DNA of 64,000 bases, from assembly GCF_004005375.1 (NCBI RefSeq), contig NZ_RZUF01000012.1:1-64000 (forward strand), read 5' to 3'. Source of the DNA: Rheinheimera sediminis. GTDB lineage: Bacteria; Pseudomonadota; Gammaproteobacteria; Enterobacterales; Alteromonadaceae. The translations under genes and the position numbers were made by a program. This document shows, in pieces, positions 1-8,714 of this stretch (the first letter of the stretch is position 1; each line of letters begins with the position of its first letter). Under the pieces are notes generated by a model, which was not told where the DNA came from, did no database searches, and saw nothing but the letters and a program-made list of their open reading frames with translations.

Positions 1-2
1 AG

Positions 3-22
3 CCACCTTCTTCAGAAGGTGG
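3..22. terminator. Hairpin, probable terminator of the gene upstream of the window
   Basis: An 8-bp perfect stem CCACCTTC / GAAGGTGG closes a TTCA loop and is followed by a short T-rich run. It lies just ahead of the AraC gene and probably ends an unseen upstream gene. The T tract is poor, so termination is uncertain. Confidence 0.4.
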
Positions 23-63
23 ATTCTTTACACTGCGTTTACAAATCGTCAGAGGAGTGAAGT

Positions 64-966
64 GTGAGTAATTTAATCGAGCAGCAACTTGAGCAGTTAA
101 AAGCGCAGCTTATGCCTCATATGCCAGCCTATGGCGCTATGGAAAGTATTATTCCGGATCTGTGTCTGTATCGCACTGAAGTGACCACTGAGATCACTGC
201 TGTGGTGTATGAGCCTTCGCTATGTATTATGTTGCAGGGCGAAAAAGAGGTTTATCTTAGCAATGACCGCATTGTGTATGACCCTTTAAGTTATCTGCTG
301 GTGCCTGTGACAGTGCCGGCCAGCGGTAAAGTGACGAAAGCCAGTGCAAAAACGCCTTATCTAGGACTTCGATTAACCATAGATTTAAAAGAACTGGCTG
401 ATTTAGTTATTGATGTAGGTGGCAGGGTAGAACGTAGCAAAGAGCAGGTAAAAGCTATATCGGTCGGGCGGGTGGATGAAGGATTGTTGTCCGCTATAGC
501 TCGTCTGCTGCAGCTGCTGGATAAGCCATCTGATATCCCAGTGCTTTACCCACTACTAAAACGCGAAATTTTATACCGCTTATTGTTAGGTGATTTAGGC
601 AGCCAGTTACGTGACTTTATGCTGCTGGACAGTCAGGGCCATCGCATCAGTAAAGTAATTGAAATACTGCGGAAAAAATTCAATGAACCGCTACGGATTA
701 AAGATCTGGCCGACGAAGTGCATTTAAGTGAGTCGGCTTTGTTTCAGGCGTTTAAGGCCGTAACCGGCATGTCACCTTTGCAGTATCAGAAGAAACTACG
801 CCTGAACGAAGCGCGGCGTATTATGCTGCATGAAGGCATCGAAGCCGCTACCGCCAGCTATAAAGTAGGCTACGAAAGCCCGTCACAATTTAGCCGTGAA
901 TACAGCCGTTTATTTGGCGCACCACCTAAAACCGATATAGAAAGAGTGCGTTTGCAAGGCCAGTAA
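64..966 (+). CDS. AraC-family transcriptional regulator (AraC_N type)
   Basis: A 300-residue DNA-binding regulator. Residues about 25-170 match the AraC N-terminal type I sensing domain (motifs such as LCIMLQGEKEV and a beta-rich cupin-like stretch). Residues about 200-296 hold two helix-turn-helix units typical of AraC, with SPLQYQKKLRLNEARR and the late VGYESPSQFSREYSRLFG motif. The start is GTG, supported by an AGAGGAG ribosome binding site five bases upstream; no ATG is available nearby. Regulators of this subgroup often control an adjacent oxidoreductase, but here the next gene is a chemoreceptor, so its target is unknown. The effector cannot be predicted from sequence. Confidence 0.88.
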   Translation: MSNLIEQQLEQLKAQLMPHMPAYGAMESIIPDLCLYRTEVTTEITAVVYEPSLCIMLQGEKEVYLSNDRIVYDPLSYLLVPVTVPASGKVTKASAKTPYLGLRLTIDLKELADLVIDVGGRVERSKEQVKAISVGRVDEGLLSAIARLLQLLDKPSDIPVLYPLLKREILYRLLLGDLGSQLRDFMLLDSQGHRISKVIEILRKKFNEPLRIKDLADEVHLSESALFQAFKAVTGMSPLQYQKKLRLNEARRIMLHEGIEAATASYKVGYESPSQFSREYSRLFGAPPKTDIERVRLQGQ

Positions 967-1153
967 TGAACATAGGTTCTGCCGTCAATTTTATGGATGA
1001 ATAAATCTCATATATATATTTGCGAATTCACACCATTGAGGGCAGTGAAATTGAACAATGCCATGTAATAATCTCGCCATAAAAAGCTCAAGTCAGCTTT
1101 AGACCTGTGTTCAGGCACAGCCCTATCATTTTTGCATCAGGTAGTAAGTATTC

Positions 1154-2794
1154 ATGTTTAAATCTAAAACTATCAGCCTCAGGCTGATTCTGGCGTTTTC
1201 AGTGCCACTGCTACTATTAGTTATATTAGGCAGTCAGAGCTATTTTTCTGTCCGGGCTATGCATCAGCATATTGATACTTTATACGACAAGCGGATTAAA
1301 CCTTTGACTGAACTCAAGTTGATTGCTGATGCTTACGCTGTGAATGTGGTAGATGCAGTAAACAAAGCCAACGCAGGTTTCTTTACAGCCGAGCAGACTG
1401 TACAGGAATTACAAAAAGCCCAGCAGATCATCAAAGAACAGTGGTCTTTGTATCAGGCTCATCCTATGCAGACGGATGAAAAAGAATTAATCCGACAAAC
1501 CCAGCAATTGTTCAGCGCAGCTGACCAACAAATTATTGCAGCCATTGAGCTGCTATCCTCGAAACAAGGTTCAGTCATGCGACAGCTGGATAGCATGGAT
1601 GGTCCTTTGTACCAAACCATAGATCCGATCAGTAATCAGATTTCTGCCTTAATCCAATATCAATTGGATCAATCTGCACTGATTGATCAGCAAGCTACCC
1701 TTTTATACGATAGCGAAGTCTGGTGGATCTGGGGTATTACTCTGCTTGCTTTTGCAGGTAGTGCAGTTGCTGGCTATGTTGTGACTCAGCGTATTTTACG
1801 CCAACTGGGCGCTGAGCCTATGCAGGTCGTAGCTTTGGTCAAGGAAATTGCAGCTGGACGTTTGGACCTGAACATCAATCTCGACAAAGCACAACCTCAG
1901 AGTTTACTGTTTGCTTTGAAGCAGATGGTTGATCAACTCATCGGCGTATTAAAACAAGTACGTCAAGTTGGCGACCTGGTGAATCAAAATTCACTCACTC
2001 TGGAGCAAAATAGTCATCAGGCCTCTGCTCAACTGACTCAGCAAAAAAATGAAGTGATGTCTGCCAGCGCTGCGATGAACGAAATGACCACTACTGTGGT
2101 CTCTGTCGCTCACAGTGCCCGTCAGGCTTCGTTAAAGGCTGAATTTGCCAGCCAGGAAAGCGTGAGTAGCGCTAAAGTGATGGACCAGACACTGCATGCA
2201 ATGCAGCAGTTGCAGCAAAATATTTTGTATTCAACCCGGGCTGTACAAAGCCTTTCCGCTGAAAGTGAACAAATTAGCCAAGTGATTGAAGTGATCCGAG
2301 GCATCGCTGACCAAACTAATTTACTGGCACTGAATGCGGCTATTGAAGCGGCCAGAGCTGGTGAGCAGGGCCGCGGTTTTGCTGTAGTAGCGGATGAGGT
2401 CCGTACCCTGGCAAGCCGCACTCAGCAATCGACCCAGGCGATACAACAAATTATCGGTACTTTGTTAAGTGGTGTGGATCTATCTCTGCAATCCATGGAG
2501 AAAAGTACAGAGGAAGTGCAGCAGGTAGTGGAGCTGGTGAATCAATCCGGCAGCAGGTTGCAACAAATTAATCAAAGTGCCCAACTGGTCTGGGACATGA
2601 GCTCTGAAATTGCCAGCGCAGCAGAGCAGCAAAGTGTGGTGGCTGAGGATATCAATAAAAATGTCAGCTTTATCCACCAAGGGGCAGAGCAAAGCTCAGT
2701 TGCTGCCGCTACTGTGTTGCTATCAGCGGAACAGTTACAACAGTTGTCTGAGCAACTAAAACAGCAAATTGCTTATTTCCGTTTACCGGCCTGA
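1154..2794 (+). CDS. Methyl-accepting chemotaxis protein with 4-helix-bundle sensor
   Basis: A 546-residue transmembrane chemoreceptor. A first membrane helix lies at residues about 9-31, a periplasmic helical region of about 155 residues (4HB_MCP-like, with a KRIKPLTEL segment) follows, then a second membrane helix at about 189-211, a HAMP-like stretch, and a cytoplasmic signalling domain. The hairpin tip, with QTNLLALNAAIEAARAGEQG and FAVVADEVRTLA, is at about residues 385-418. It relays ligand binding to CheA/CheW. There is no C-terminal CheR-tethering pentapeptide. The gene stands alone, with no che genes nearby except the REC-CheC protein at 47.7 kb. The ligand is unknown. Confidence 0.95.
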   Translation: MFKSKTISLRLILAFSVPLLLLVILGSQSYFSVRAMHQHIDTLYDKRIKPLTELKLIADAYAVNVVDAVNKANAGFFTAEQTVQELQKAQQIIKEQWSLYQAHPMQTDEKELIRQTQQLFSAADQQIIAAIELLSSKQGSVMRQLDSMDGPLYQTIDPISNQISALIQYQLDQSALIDQQATLLYDSEVWWIWGITLLAFAGSAVAGYVVTQRILRQLGAEPMQVVALVKEIAAGRLDLNINLDKAQPQSLLFALKQMVDQLIGVLKQVRQVGDLVNQNSLTLEQNSHQASAQLTQQKNEVMSASAAMNEMTTTVVSVAHSARQASLKAEFASQESVSSAKVMDQTLHAMQQLQQNILYSTRAVQSLSAESEQISQVIEVIRGIADQTNLLALNAAIEAARAGEQGRGFAVVADEVRTLASRTQQSTQAIQQIIGTLLSGVDLSLQSMEKSTEEVQQVVELVNQSGSRLQQINQSAQLVWDMSSEIASAAEQQSVVAEDINKNVSFIHQGAEQSSVAAATVLLSAEQLQQLSEQLKQQIAYFRLPA

Positions 2795-2814
2795 GTGAAG
2801 TATCGAATCAGATT

Positions 2815-3921
2815 TTAATCAGAAGGTGCTAAACGCCATTGTTCGAGCCAGCTCCAGACCTGCTCTTGCTGTTGCTGGTTAAATTCGTGGCGAGCTTCAG
2901 TCCAGATCTCAGTGCGAAGCGCTGAGTCTGCGTCAAAAGCCTGCCAGACTTTTTTCAATTGGCTCTGACCTTGTATCACCCCTTGCACCGGCATCAGTGG
3001 GTCTTGTCCGCCATTGATTAAATACAAAGCTTTAGGCGCTACTAAACTAACCTGATCCACTATATCCAGCTTGCGGGCTAAGCCGGGGTGCAGCAGATAA
3101 AAAGACGACTGGCCTTTGGTCAGGTTTTGTCCTGGCTGCACTAAATGCCGATAAGTATTAAACCAGCAAATAGCCGCTGCAGCTTGAATATGCTCTGACA
3201 AAGCCGCCACCTGCCAGGCCCGGTAAGCCCCCATTGAAAAGCCGATAGCAGCAACTTTGCCTTTGGGCACATGGGGTCTTTGTGCTAAAAATTGAGCTAA
3301 CTGCATATCTTCATAAGCCGACAAACCTGCAAGCGAATGCCCTGTCGCCAGCAAATTAGCGGCCAATTGCTGTTGCTGTTCGTACAGCACTGGCCCACGT
3401 TCACCAAAACCTAAGGTATCGGCGGCCAGTACCAGATAACCTTGTTCCGCCAGTTCATCGCCAATAAAACGGCTGCCGTAATGTTTGTCTACCCAGTGTT
3501 GCGCTTCTGTTTTGACGCTGGAACCGGCAAAAGGCCGGATCATTTTTTCTTTACCTATAACAAAATAAGCACCGTGGTCATGCAGCAATAAAATAGCAGC
3601 TTTAATCGGCTGGCTTTTAGGTGTGAGCAGCAAGGCTTTGCTATGACTGATACTGCTTAACGGAATTTGCCATAGTTCTGCCTGATAACGGCCTCTGTCT
3701 TCCTGTTGCAGCATTTGTGCCTCAGCCAGAGGGTATTTCGCAGGCGCAAGCAAAGCATCCAGATAAAACTGACGTTGCTGCTGTTGCCATTGCTGCACAG
3801 GCATTGGGGTTTGCCAGCTTCCCGGATAAGTGGCGGCAGGACTTACCGGCACTGTACTATCAGCATTGACACAAAAAACAGCTAGACCCAGCCAAAGCGC
3901 AGCACTTAATCTGAACATCAT
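2815..3921 (-). CDS. Secreted alpha/beta hydrolase, dienelactone-hydrolase-like
   Basis: An alpha/beta hydrolase of 368 residues when started at the ATG pair at 3916-3921, where a hydrophobic signal peptide (RLSAALWLGLAVFCVNA) begins and a GGTGGGA site lies upstream. The frame stays open upstream to 4101, but that extension has no signal-peptide logic and runs into the promoter region of the divergent peptidase gene. The nucleophile elbow is GFSMG (Ser nucleophile), an HDHGAY stretch resembles an oxyanion region, and a late EARHEF supplies the likely catalytic His. It is probably an exported esterase or peptidase-like hydrolase. It is convergent with the chemoreceptor gene, with 20 bp between stops. 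The substrate is unknown. Confidence 0.8.
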   Translation of the reverse strand: MMFRLSAALWLGLAVFCVNADSTVPVSPAATYPGSWQTPMPVQQWQQQQRQFYLDALLAPAKYPLAEAQMLQQEDRGRYQAELWQIPLSSISHSKALLLTPKSQPIKAAILLLHDHGAYFVIGKEKMIRPFAGSSVKTEAQHWVDKHYGSRFIGDELAEQGYLVLAADTLGFGERGPVLYEQQQQLAANLLATGHSLAGLSAYEDMQLAQFLAQRPHVPKGKVAAIGFSMGAYRAWQVAALSEHIQAAAAICWFNTYRHLVQPGQNLTKGQSSFYLLHPGLARKLDIVDQVSLVAPKALYLINGGQDPLMPVQGVIQGQSQLKKVWQAFDADSALRTEIWTEARHEFNQQQQEQVWSWLEQWRLAPSD

Positions 3922-4167
3922 GTAATCCCACCAATCTTTTATGCAGCATAAAACAAAGCTGAACAACAAGCCGATATTCTGTCGATTTATTCCATAAACC
4001 GCACAGCTCTGGTGATTAGTCGCGTCTTTTGACAGCCTTGGTTCAAACAGGTGCTTTGAGCTGGCAGTTTTGTTATGCTCGGTATCGAATTTTAGTAACA
4101 CTCACCCATTCGTCAGTGAAGCACCGGCTTCCACTGCGGAGGGTATAACATCCGGGGAACAGGATAG

Positions 4168-6333
4168 ATGAGATACGCATTAAGCGCAGTGGCATTGGCT
4201 TTGTTAACAGCCTGTGGCCAACCAAGTGACACCACAAAAACACAAGAAACAGTTATGACAGAAACTCAGGCCGCTCACCCTTTTACTTACCCTGTCACCG
4301 CTAAAGGTGACGTAGTAGACAGCTATTTTGAAGAAAAAGTGGCAGACCCGTACCGCTGGCTGGAAGATGACCGCAGCAGCGAGACAGGCAACTGGGTCAA
4401 AGAGCAAAACAAAGTGACTTTTGCTTACCTGGACCAGATCGCTTACCGCGACCAAATTAAACAACGTTTAGAAGCGCTATGGAACTATGAAAAAGTAGGC
4501 GCGCCTTTTATTGAAGGTGAATACACCTACTTCTTTAAAAACGACGGTTTACAAAACCAGTCTGTGCTTTACCGTAAAAAAGGCGATGGCGAAGCTGAAG
4601 TCTTTTTAGACCCAAATACCTTCAGCACTGATGCGACTACCTCTTTGGCTGATGTGTCTTTTTCTGACGACGGTAAAACTCTGGCGTACTCCATCTCTGA
4701 AGGGGGCAGTGACTGGCGCAAAATTATTATCATCGATGTTGAGACGAAACAACCCATTGAAGAGACCTTGGTAGACGTCAAGTTCAGCGGTGTATCGTGG
4801 AAAGGCAACGAAGGTTTTTATTACTCCAGCTATGACAAGCCAGAAGGCAGTGAGCTGTCTGCAAAAACCGATCAGCACAAGCTGTATTACCACAAGTTAG
4901 GCACTGCACAAAAAGACGACCCTGTGGTGTTTGGTGCTGTTGATGCTGAAAAACATCGTTATGTTGGTGGTGGTGTAACGGATGACGGCAAATACCTGAT
5001 TGTTTCTGCCGCCAACGCGACCTCTGGTAACAAAGTTTTCCTGAAAGACTTAACCAAAGCCGATAGCGCTTTTGTCACTTTATATGCTGAAGGCAATGCC
5101 GATTTTGAATTTGTGGATAGCCGTGGTGATGCGCTGTATTTTGTCACCAACTTAAATGCACCGAATAAAAAGCTGATCAAAATTGATGCGACTGCACCTC
5201 AAGCTGATAAGTGGACAGAAGTGATCCCGGAAACTGCCAATGTGCTGGACGTGAATAAAGGGGCAGGGTTCTTATTCGCCAATTACATGGTGGATGCGAT
5301 TTCTCAGATTAAACAATATGACTATGATGGTAAGTTAGTACGTGATGTCACATTGCCTGGCCTGGGCACTGTGTCTGGCTTTGGTGGTAAAACCAAAGAC
5401 ACGACTTTGTACTACAGCTTCACGAACTACAACACCGCACCTAGCACTTTTGCGTTTGAGCCAAAATCTGGCGAAACCAGTACTTATTACAAAGCTGCTG
5501 TGAAGTTTAATAGTGACGATTATGAGTCGAAGCAGGTGTTTTATACCTCTAAAGACGGTACTAAAGTGCCGATGATGATCACCCACAAAAAAGGCATCAA
5601 ACTGGATGGGTCTAACCCAACCATGTTGTACGGTTATGGCGGTTTTAACGTCAGCCTTACTCCAGCCTTCAGCGTAGCCAACCTGGTATGGATGGAAATG
5701 GGCGGAGTGTATGCTGTGCCTAACCTGCGTGGTGGTGGTGAATACGGCAAAGCCTGGCATAACGCCGGTATTCAGCTGAAAAAACAAAATGTGTTTGATG
5801 ACTTTATTGCTGCAGGTGAATACCTGATCGCAGAAAAGTACACGTCCAGCAATAAACTGGCTATTCGTGGTGGCTCTAACGGTGGTTTGTTAGTTGGTGC
5901 TGTGATGACACAACGGCCTGATCTGGTGAAAGTTGCTATTCCTCAGGTGGGTGTACTGGATATGCTGCGTTACCACACTTTCACCGCTGGTGCGGGTTGG
6001 GCCTACGACTACGGTACTTCTGAGCAAAGCAAAGAGATGTACGATTACATCAAAGGCTACTCGCCAGTGCATAACGTTAAAGAAGGTGTGGTTTATCCTG
6101 CAACTCTTGTAACGACAGGCGATCACGATGACCGTGTAGTACCAGCCCATTCCTTTAAGTTTGCTGCTGAACTGCAAGCTAAAGCCACTGGTCCTAACCC
6201 ACAGATGATTCGCATTGAAACCAATGCTGGTCACGGTGCCGGTGTGCCGGTATCCAAGCAAATCGAGTTAGCTGCGGATATCTTTGGTTTTACTTTGTTT
6301 AATATGGGTGTGAAAGAGCTGCCTAAGCAGTAA
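4168..6333 (+). CDS. Prolyl oligopeptidase (S9A) with a lipoprotein signal
   Basis: A post-proline-cleaving serine peptidase of 721 residues. The N-terminus has a short hydrophobic run followed by a lipobox LLTAC, so Cys16 is the probable lipidated residue and the enzyme is likely membrane-anchored in the envelope. Residues about 35-430 form the seven-bladed propeller that filters small peptides ([11 protein letters not shown] near the start), and the C-terminal hydrolase domain carries GGSNGG (Ser570), DHDDRVVP (Asp654, with substrate-binding Arg656) and GHGAG (His689). Length and all catalytic elements are complete. It is followed by a clear terminator. With the tricorn-like protease at 8.7 kb it suggests peptide scavenging, which is inference. 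Confidence 0.95.
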   Translation: MRYALSAVALALLTACGQPSDTTKTQETVMTETQAAHPFTYPVTAKGDVVDSYFEEKVADPYRWLEDDRSSETGNWVKEQNKVTFAYLDQIAYRDQIKQRLEALWNYEKVGAPFIEGEYTYFFKNDGLQNQSVLYRKKGDGEAEVFLDPNTFSTDATTSLADVSFSDDGKTLAYSISEGGSDWRKIIIIDVETKQPIEETLVDVKFSGVSWKGNEGFYYSSYDKPEGSELSAKTDQHKLYYHKLGTAQKDDPVVFGAVDAEKHRYVGGGVTDDGKYLIVSAANATSGNKVFLKDLTKADSAFVTLYAEGNADFEFVDSRGDALYFVTNLNAPNKKLIKIDATAPQADKWTEVIPETANVLDVNKGAGFLFANYMVDAISQIKQYDYDGKLVRDVTLPGLGTVSGFGGKTKDTTLYYSFTNYNTAPSTFAFEPKSGETSTYYKAAVKFNSDDYESKQVFYTSKDGTKVPMMITHKKGIKLDGSNPTMLYGYGGFNVSLTPAFSVANLVWMEMGGVYAVPNLRGGGEYGKAWHNAGIQLKKQNVFDDFIAAGEYLIAEKYTSSNKLAIRGGSNGGLLVGAVMTQRPDLVKVAIPQVGVLDMLRYHTFTAGAGWAYDYGTSEQSKEMYDYIKGYSPVHNVKEGVVYPATLVTTGDHDDRVVPAHSFKFAAELQAKATGPNPQMIRIETNAGHGAGVPVSKQIELAADIFGFTLFNMGVKELPKQ

Positions 6334-6376
6334 GTACTTTTAGCACTATTACTTGAGATAGCAGCTTAACCCTGAT

Positions 6377-6411
6377 AAAAAACCAGAGCTTTTAAAACTC
6401 TGGTTTTTTTT
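6377..6411 (+). terminator. Rho-independent terminator after the prolyl oligopeptidase gene
   Basis: Stem AACCAGAG / CTCTGGTT with a short AT-rich loop, flanked by A and T runs and ending in about eight Ts. It sits 45 bases after the stop codon. Confidence 0.85.
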
Positions 6412-6444
6412 ACTCTTTAAAATCTTAATAAACAGAGGGAATGC

Positions 6445-7515
6445 ATGACAGACTTTCGCAGTGACACAGTGACTCAACCCAGCGAAGCAATGAAGGCCGC
6501 TATGCTGGCAGCCCCTTTGGGTGATGACGTATTTCAGGATGACCCGACAGTAAACGAGTTGCAGCGTTATGCGGCAGAGCTATTAGGTTTTGAAGCAGCT
6601 TTATTTGCGCCAAGTGGTACTCAAACCAACTTAATAGCCCTGATGGCGCATTGCCAGCGTGGTGATGAAGCTATAGTTGGGCAACAGTGGCATACCTATA
6701 GATGGGAAGGTGGTGGTATGGCCGTACTCGGTTCTATTCAGCCACAACCTCTTGAGCATCAGCCTGATGGCACTTTAGCCTTGGAACATATAAGAGCTGC
6801 GGTAAAACCTGATGATCCACATTTTGCCCGCACTAAATTGATTGTGATGGAAAACACCACAGGCGGCAAAGTACTGCCACTGGATTATATGAATTCAGTG
6901 GCGACTTTGGCCAAAGAGCTTGGATTAAAGTGCCACATAGACGGTGCCCGTTTGATGAATGCTGCTGTGGCTTTAGCGACTGCTGATGATTCAGATCCAA
7001 TTCAAAAAGCCAGACAACTCTGCGCTGGTTTTGACTCAGTGTCTTTATGTTTATCCAAAGGTTTAGGCGCACCTATTGGCTCTTTGCTGCTGGGCAGTCA
7101 TGCTTTTATACAGCAGGCAAGACGACTTCGGAAAATGCTGGGCGGTGGCATGCGTCAGGCTGGTGTGTTAGCGGCTGCCGGTTTATATGCATTGCAGCAT
7201 AACATTCAGCGTCTGGCAGAGGATCATCAAAATGCACAACAACTGGCAGAAGGTTTACAACGTATCGCTATTGAACATCCACGACTTAAAGGCAAGCTGG
7301 AGTTGGTGTCTGTTCATACCAATATTTTGTTCACAGATATAGCCGCAGATGTAGCGGATGATGTATTGGAGCATTTGGCTGAACAGGGTATCCGGTTAAC
7401 TAGCAGTAATTGCAGCAAGGCGGATCAAGACTATAAGAGAGTTCGCTGGGTCACACATCTGGATATTCAACCTGAGCACATTCAGCAAGCTATTGATTCT
7501 TTGCGAGTGTTTTAG
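6445..7515 (+). CDS. ltaE: Low-specificity L-threonine aldolase
   Basis: A PLP-dependent enzyme of 356 residues that splits L-threonine or L-allo-threonine into glycine and acetaldehyde. The family start DFRSDTVTQPS is present, as are the HIDGARLMNAA motif (PLP-ring Asp and Arg) and LSKGLGAPIGS, with the Schiff-base Lys at about residue 205. The ATG at 6445 has an AGAGGGA site nearby. The gene is flanked by terminators and appears monocistronic. Strict L-allo specificity cannot be excluded. Confidence 0.93.
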   Translation: MTDFRSDTVTQPSEAMKAAMLAAPLGDDVFQDDPTVNELQRYAAELLGFEAALFAPSGTQTNLIALMAHCQRGDEAIVGQQWHTYRWEGGGMAVLGSIQPQPLEHQPDGTLALEHIRAAVKPDDPHFARTKLIVMENTTGGKVLPLDYMNSVATLAKELGLKCHIDGARLMNAAVALATADDSDPIQKARQLCAGFDSVSLCLSKGLGAPIGSLLLGSHAFIQQARRLRKMLGGGMRQAGVLAAAGLYALQHNIQRLAEDHQNAQQLAEGLQRIAIEHPRLKGKLELVSVHTNILFTDIAADVADDVLEHLAEQGIRLTSSNCSKADQDYKRVRWVTHLDIQPEHIQQAIDSLRVF

Positions 7516-7913
7516 AGCTGCCAGAAAGTGCTGTAAGAGGCACTTTTTAACCCTGCTTGTCATAGCCTGGATAACCTGAGTTGGGCATCAGGCGTGACAC
7601 TTAAAATGCCCTTTTGTGCCTCTAAGCGTTATTTTGTCTAGCCATAGCAGACTATGGCATGTCACAAAACGCCTTCAGATCGGTAAAAATTTGCGAATTC
7701 AATCAGTGAAGAAGTAAGCTTAGGGCAAGAATTAGTTTATCTATATGATTGATATAGTTAAATGCAGTGTGCTCCGACACTGATTGTCCTGCACACAGCT
7801 TTAATAGGTATTTATATAACGAAAATATCAGAAATATATAAAGTTGATATCGCTTCCTACTCCTATAGTCTGCTGGCCCACTATCGGGCACATAACAGAT
7901 ATGGAGAACTGAA
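7516..7913. other. 398-bp gap with a terminator and a long palindrome
   Basis: The gap holds the ltaE terminator (7525-7548) and a nested inverted repeat at 7632-7669: GCCATAG / CTATGGC around a CAGA loop, with outer arms TTTTGT / ACAAAA. The rest is AT-rich and should contain the promoter of the downstream repeat-protein gene. I see no convincing coding frame. Confidence 0.5.
7525..7548 (+). terminator. Terminator after ltaE
   Basis: Stem AAAGTGC / GCACTTT around an eight-base loop, followed by a run of five Ts, 10 bases after the stop codon. Confidence 0.65.
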
Positions 7914-8423
7914 ATGGAACAACAATCTTTAGTCTGGTCTTTACCTCCGCAAAATCTGAGCGCTTGCCATAGTACTATTCAAGGCTTGAAGGATTACCAA
8001 AGCCGTTTTTGGGCTATAGGTTTAAATGGCGACACTCTGCAACCTGATAGCTTTCTGAAATTTTTTGAAGATCGCAGCCTGCCTTTTGCATATTTTGTGC
8101 GTAGTCAGGGTGTATCCGCAGGAAATGAGTCTGCTTATGAGGTGAATGTCAGTACCCTACAAAGTTATATCAATCAACAAGTAACAGCTGAAACACAGCT
8201 GGTAAATGCTATTGTTACTCAGCTCAAAGACTACCAGGCTCGTAACTGGGCCATTGGTTTAAATGGTGATACGCTGCAACCTGATGGTTTTGTTGCATTT
8301 TTTGGCCAGCGTCAATTACCTTTTGATTATTATGTTCGTAGTCAGGGTTTGTCTTTAGGTGAACCAACAGCCTACAACAACAATATTCAAACTCTACAGA
8401 AGTACCTACAGACGGTGAAATAA
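7914..8423 (+). CDS. Unrecognised protein made of two tandem ~62-residue repeats
   Basis: A 169-residue soluble protein with no signal peptide or membrane segment. I do not recognise the family. Its two halves (residues about 24-85 and 105-166) align without gaps, and 41 of 62 positions are identical. Shared cores are WAIGLNGDTLQPD, a Phe-Phe pair, LPF, VRSQG and TLQ-x-Y. Each repeat begins LKDYQ, and a linker of about 19 residues separates them. The ATG follows ATATGGAGAACTGAA, which holds a GGAG site. It is monocistronic, with a strong terminator directly after it. The high identity between halves suggests a recent duplication or selection for a two-site, symmetric fold. The Trp/Phe/Tyr-rich repeat could bind a carbohydrate or nucleotide, but nothing in the sequence proves it. 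Confidence 0.85.
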   Translation: MEQQSLVWSLPPQNLSACHSTIQGLKDYQSRFWAIGLNGDTLQPDSFLKFFEDRSLPFAYFVRSQGVSAGNESAYEVNVSTLQSYINQQVTAETQLVNAIVTQLKDYQARNWAIGLNGDTLQPDGFVAFFGQRQLPFDYYVRSQGLSLGEPTAYNNNIQTLQKYLQTVK

Positions 8424-8430
8424 CTGTTCC

Positions 8431-8451
8431 AGGGGGCGAGAGCCCCCTTTT
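8431..8451 (+). terminator. Strong GC-rich terminator after the tandem-repeat protein gene
   Basis: Stem GGGGGC / GCCCCC with a GAGA tetraloop followed by TTTT, eight bases after the stop codon. Confidence 0.85.
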
Positions 8452-8714
8452 ATTGAATAACCTGAGCCCGGCATAAGCCGCAGCACTGAATAGCCATCTT
8501 TTCGTGCTTCCTTGTATGCCCGGTCTGGACATAGCAACTGATACTTAAGCAAAACAGCGTAAGCACAGTGCCCCTTCCATGTCACACTTGATGTAGGGTT
8601 CGAATTATTCAGACTAGGCTGGGATTAACGACCTGATTTCTGAGGTGGTACCCTCTGTTTTTCTTTGTTGAAGCTGATAAGGTAAAAGCAGAACAAAATA
8701 CTTTCAGGACCACT

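Noticed and set aside
5335-5787. 150-codon antisense frame in the prolyl oligopeptidase gene
   Set aside because: No start signal, no family look, and it lies wholly opposite a well-supported gene.
7703-7891. 62-codon minus-strand frame upstream of the tandem-repeat protein gene
   Set aside because: Occupies the promoter region, no ribosome binding site and no recognisable sequence.
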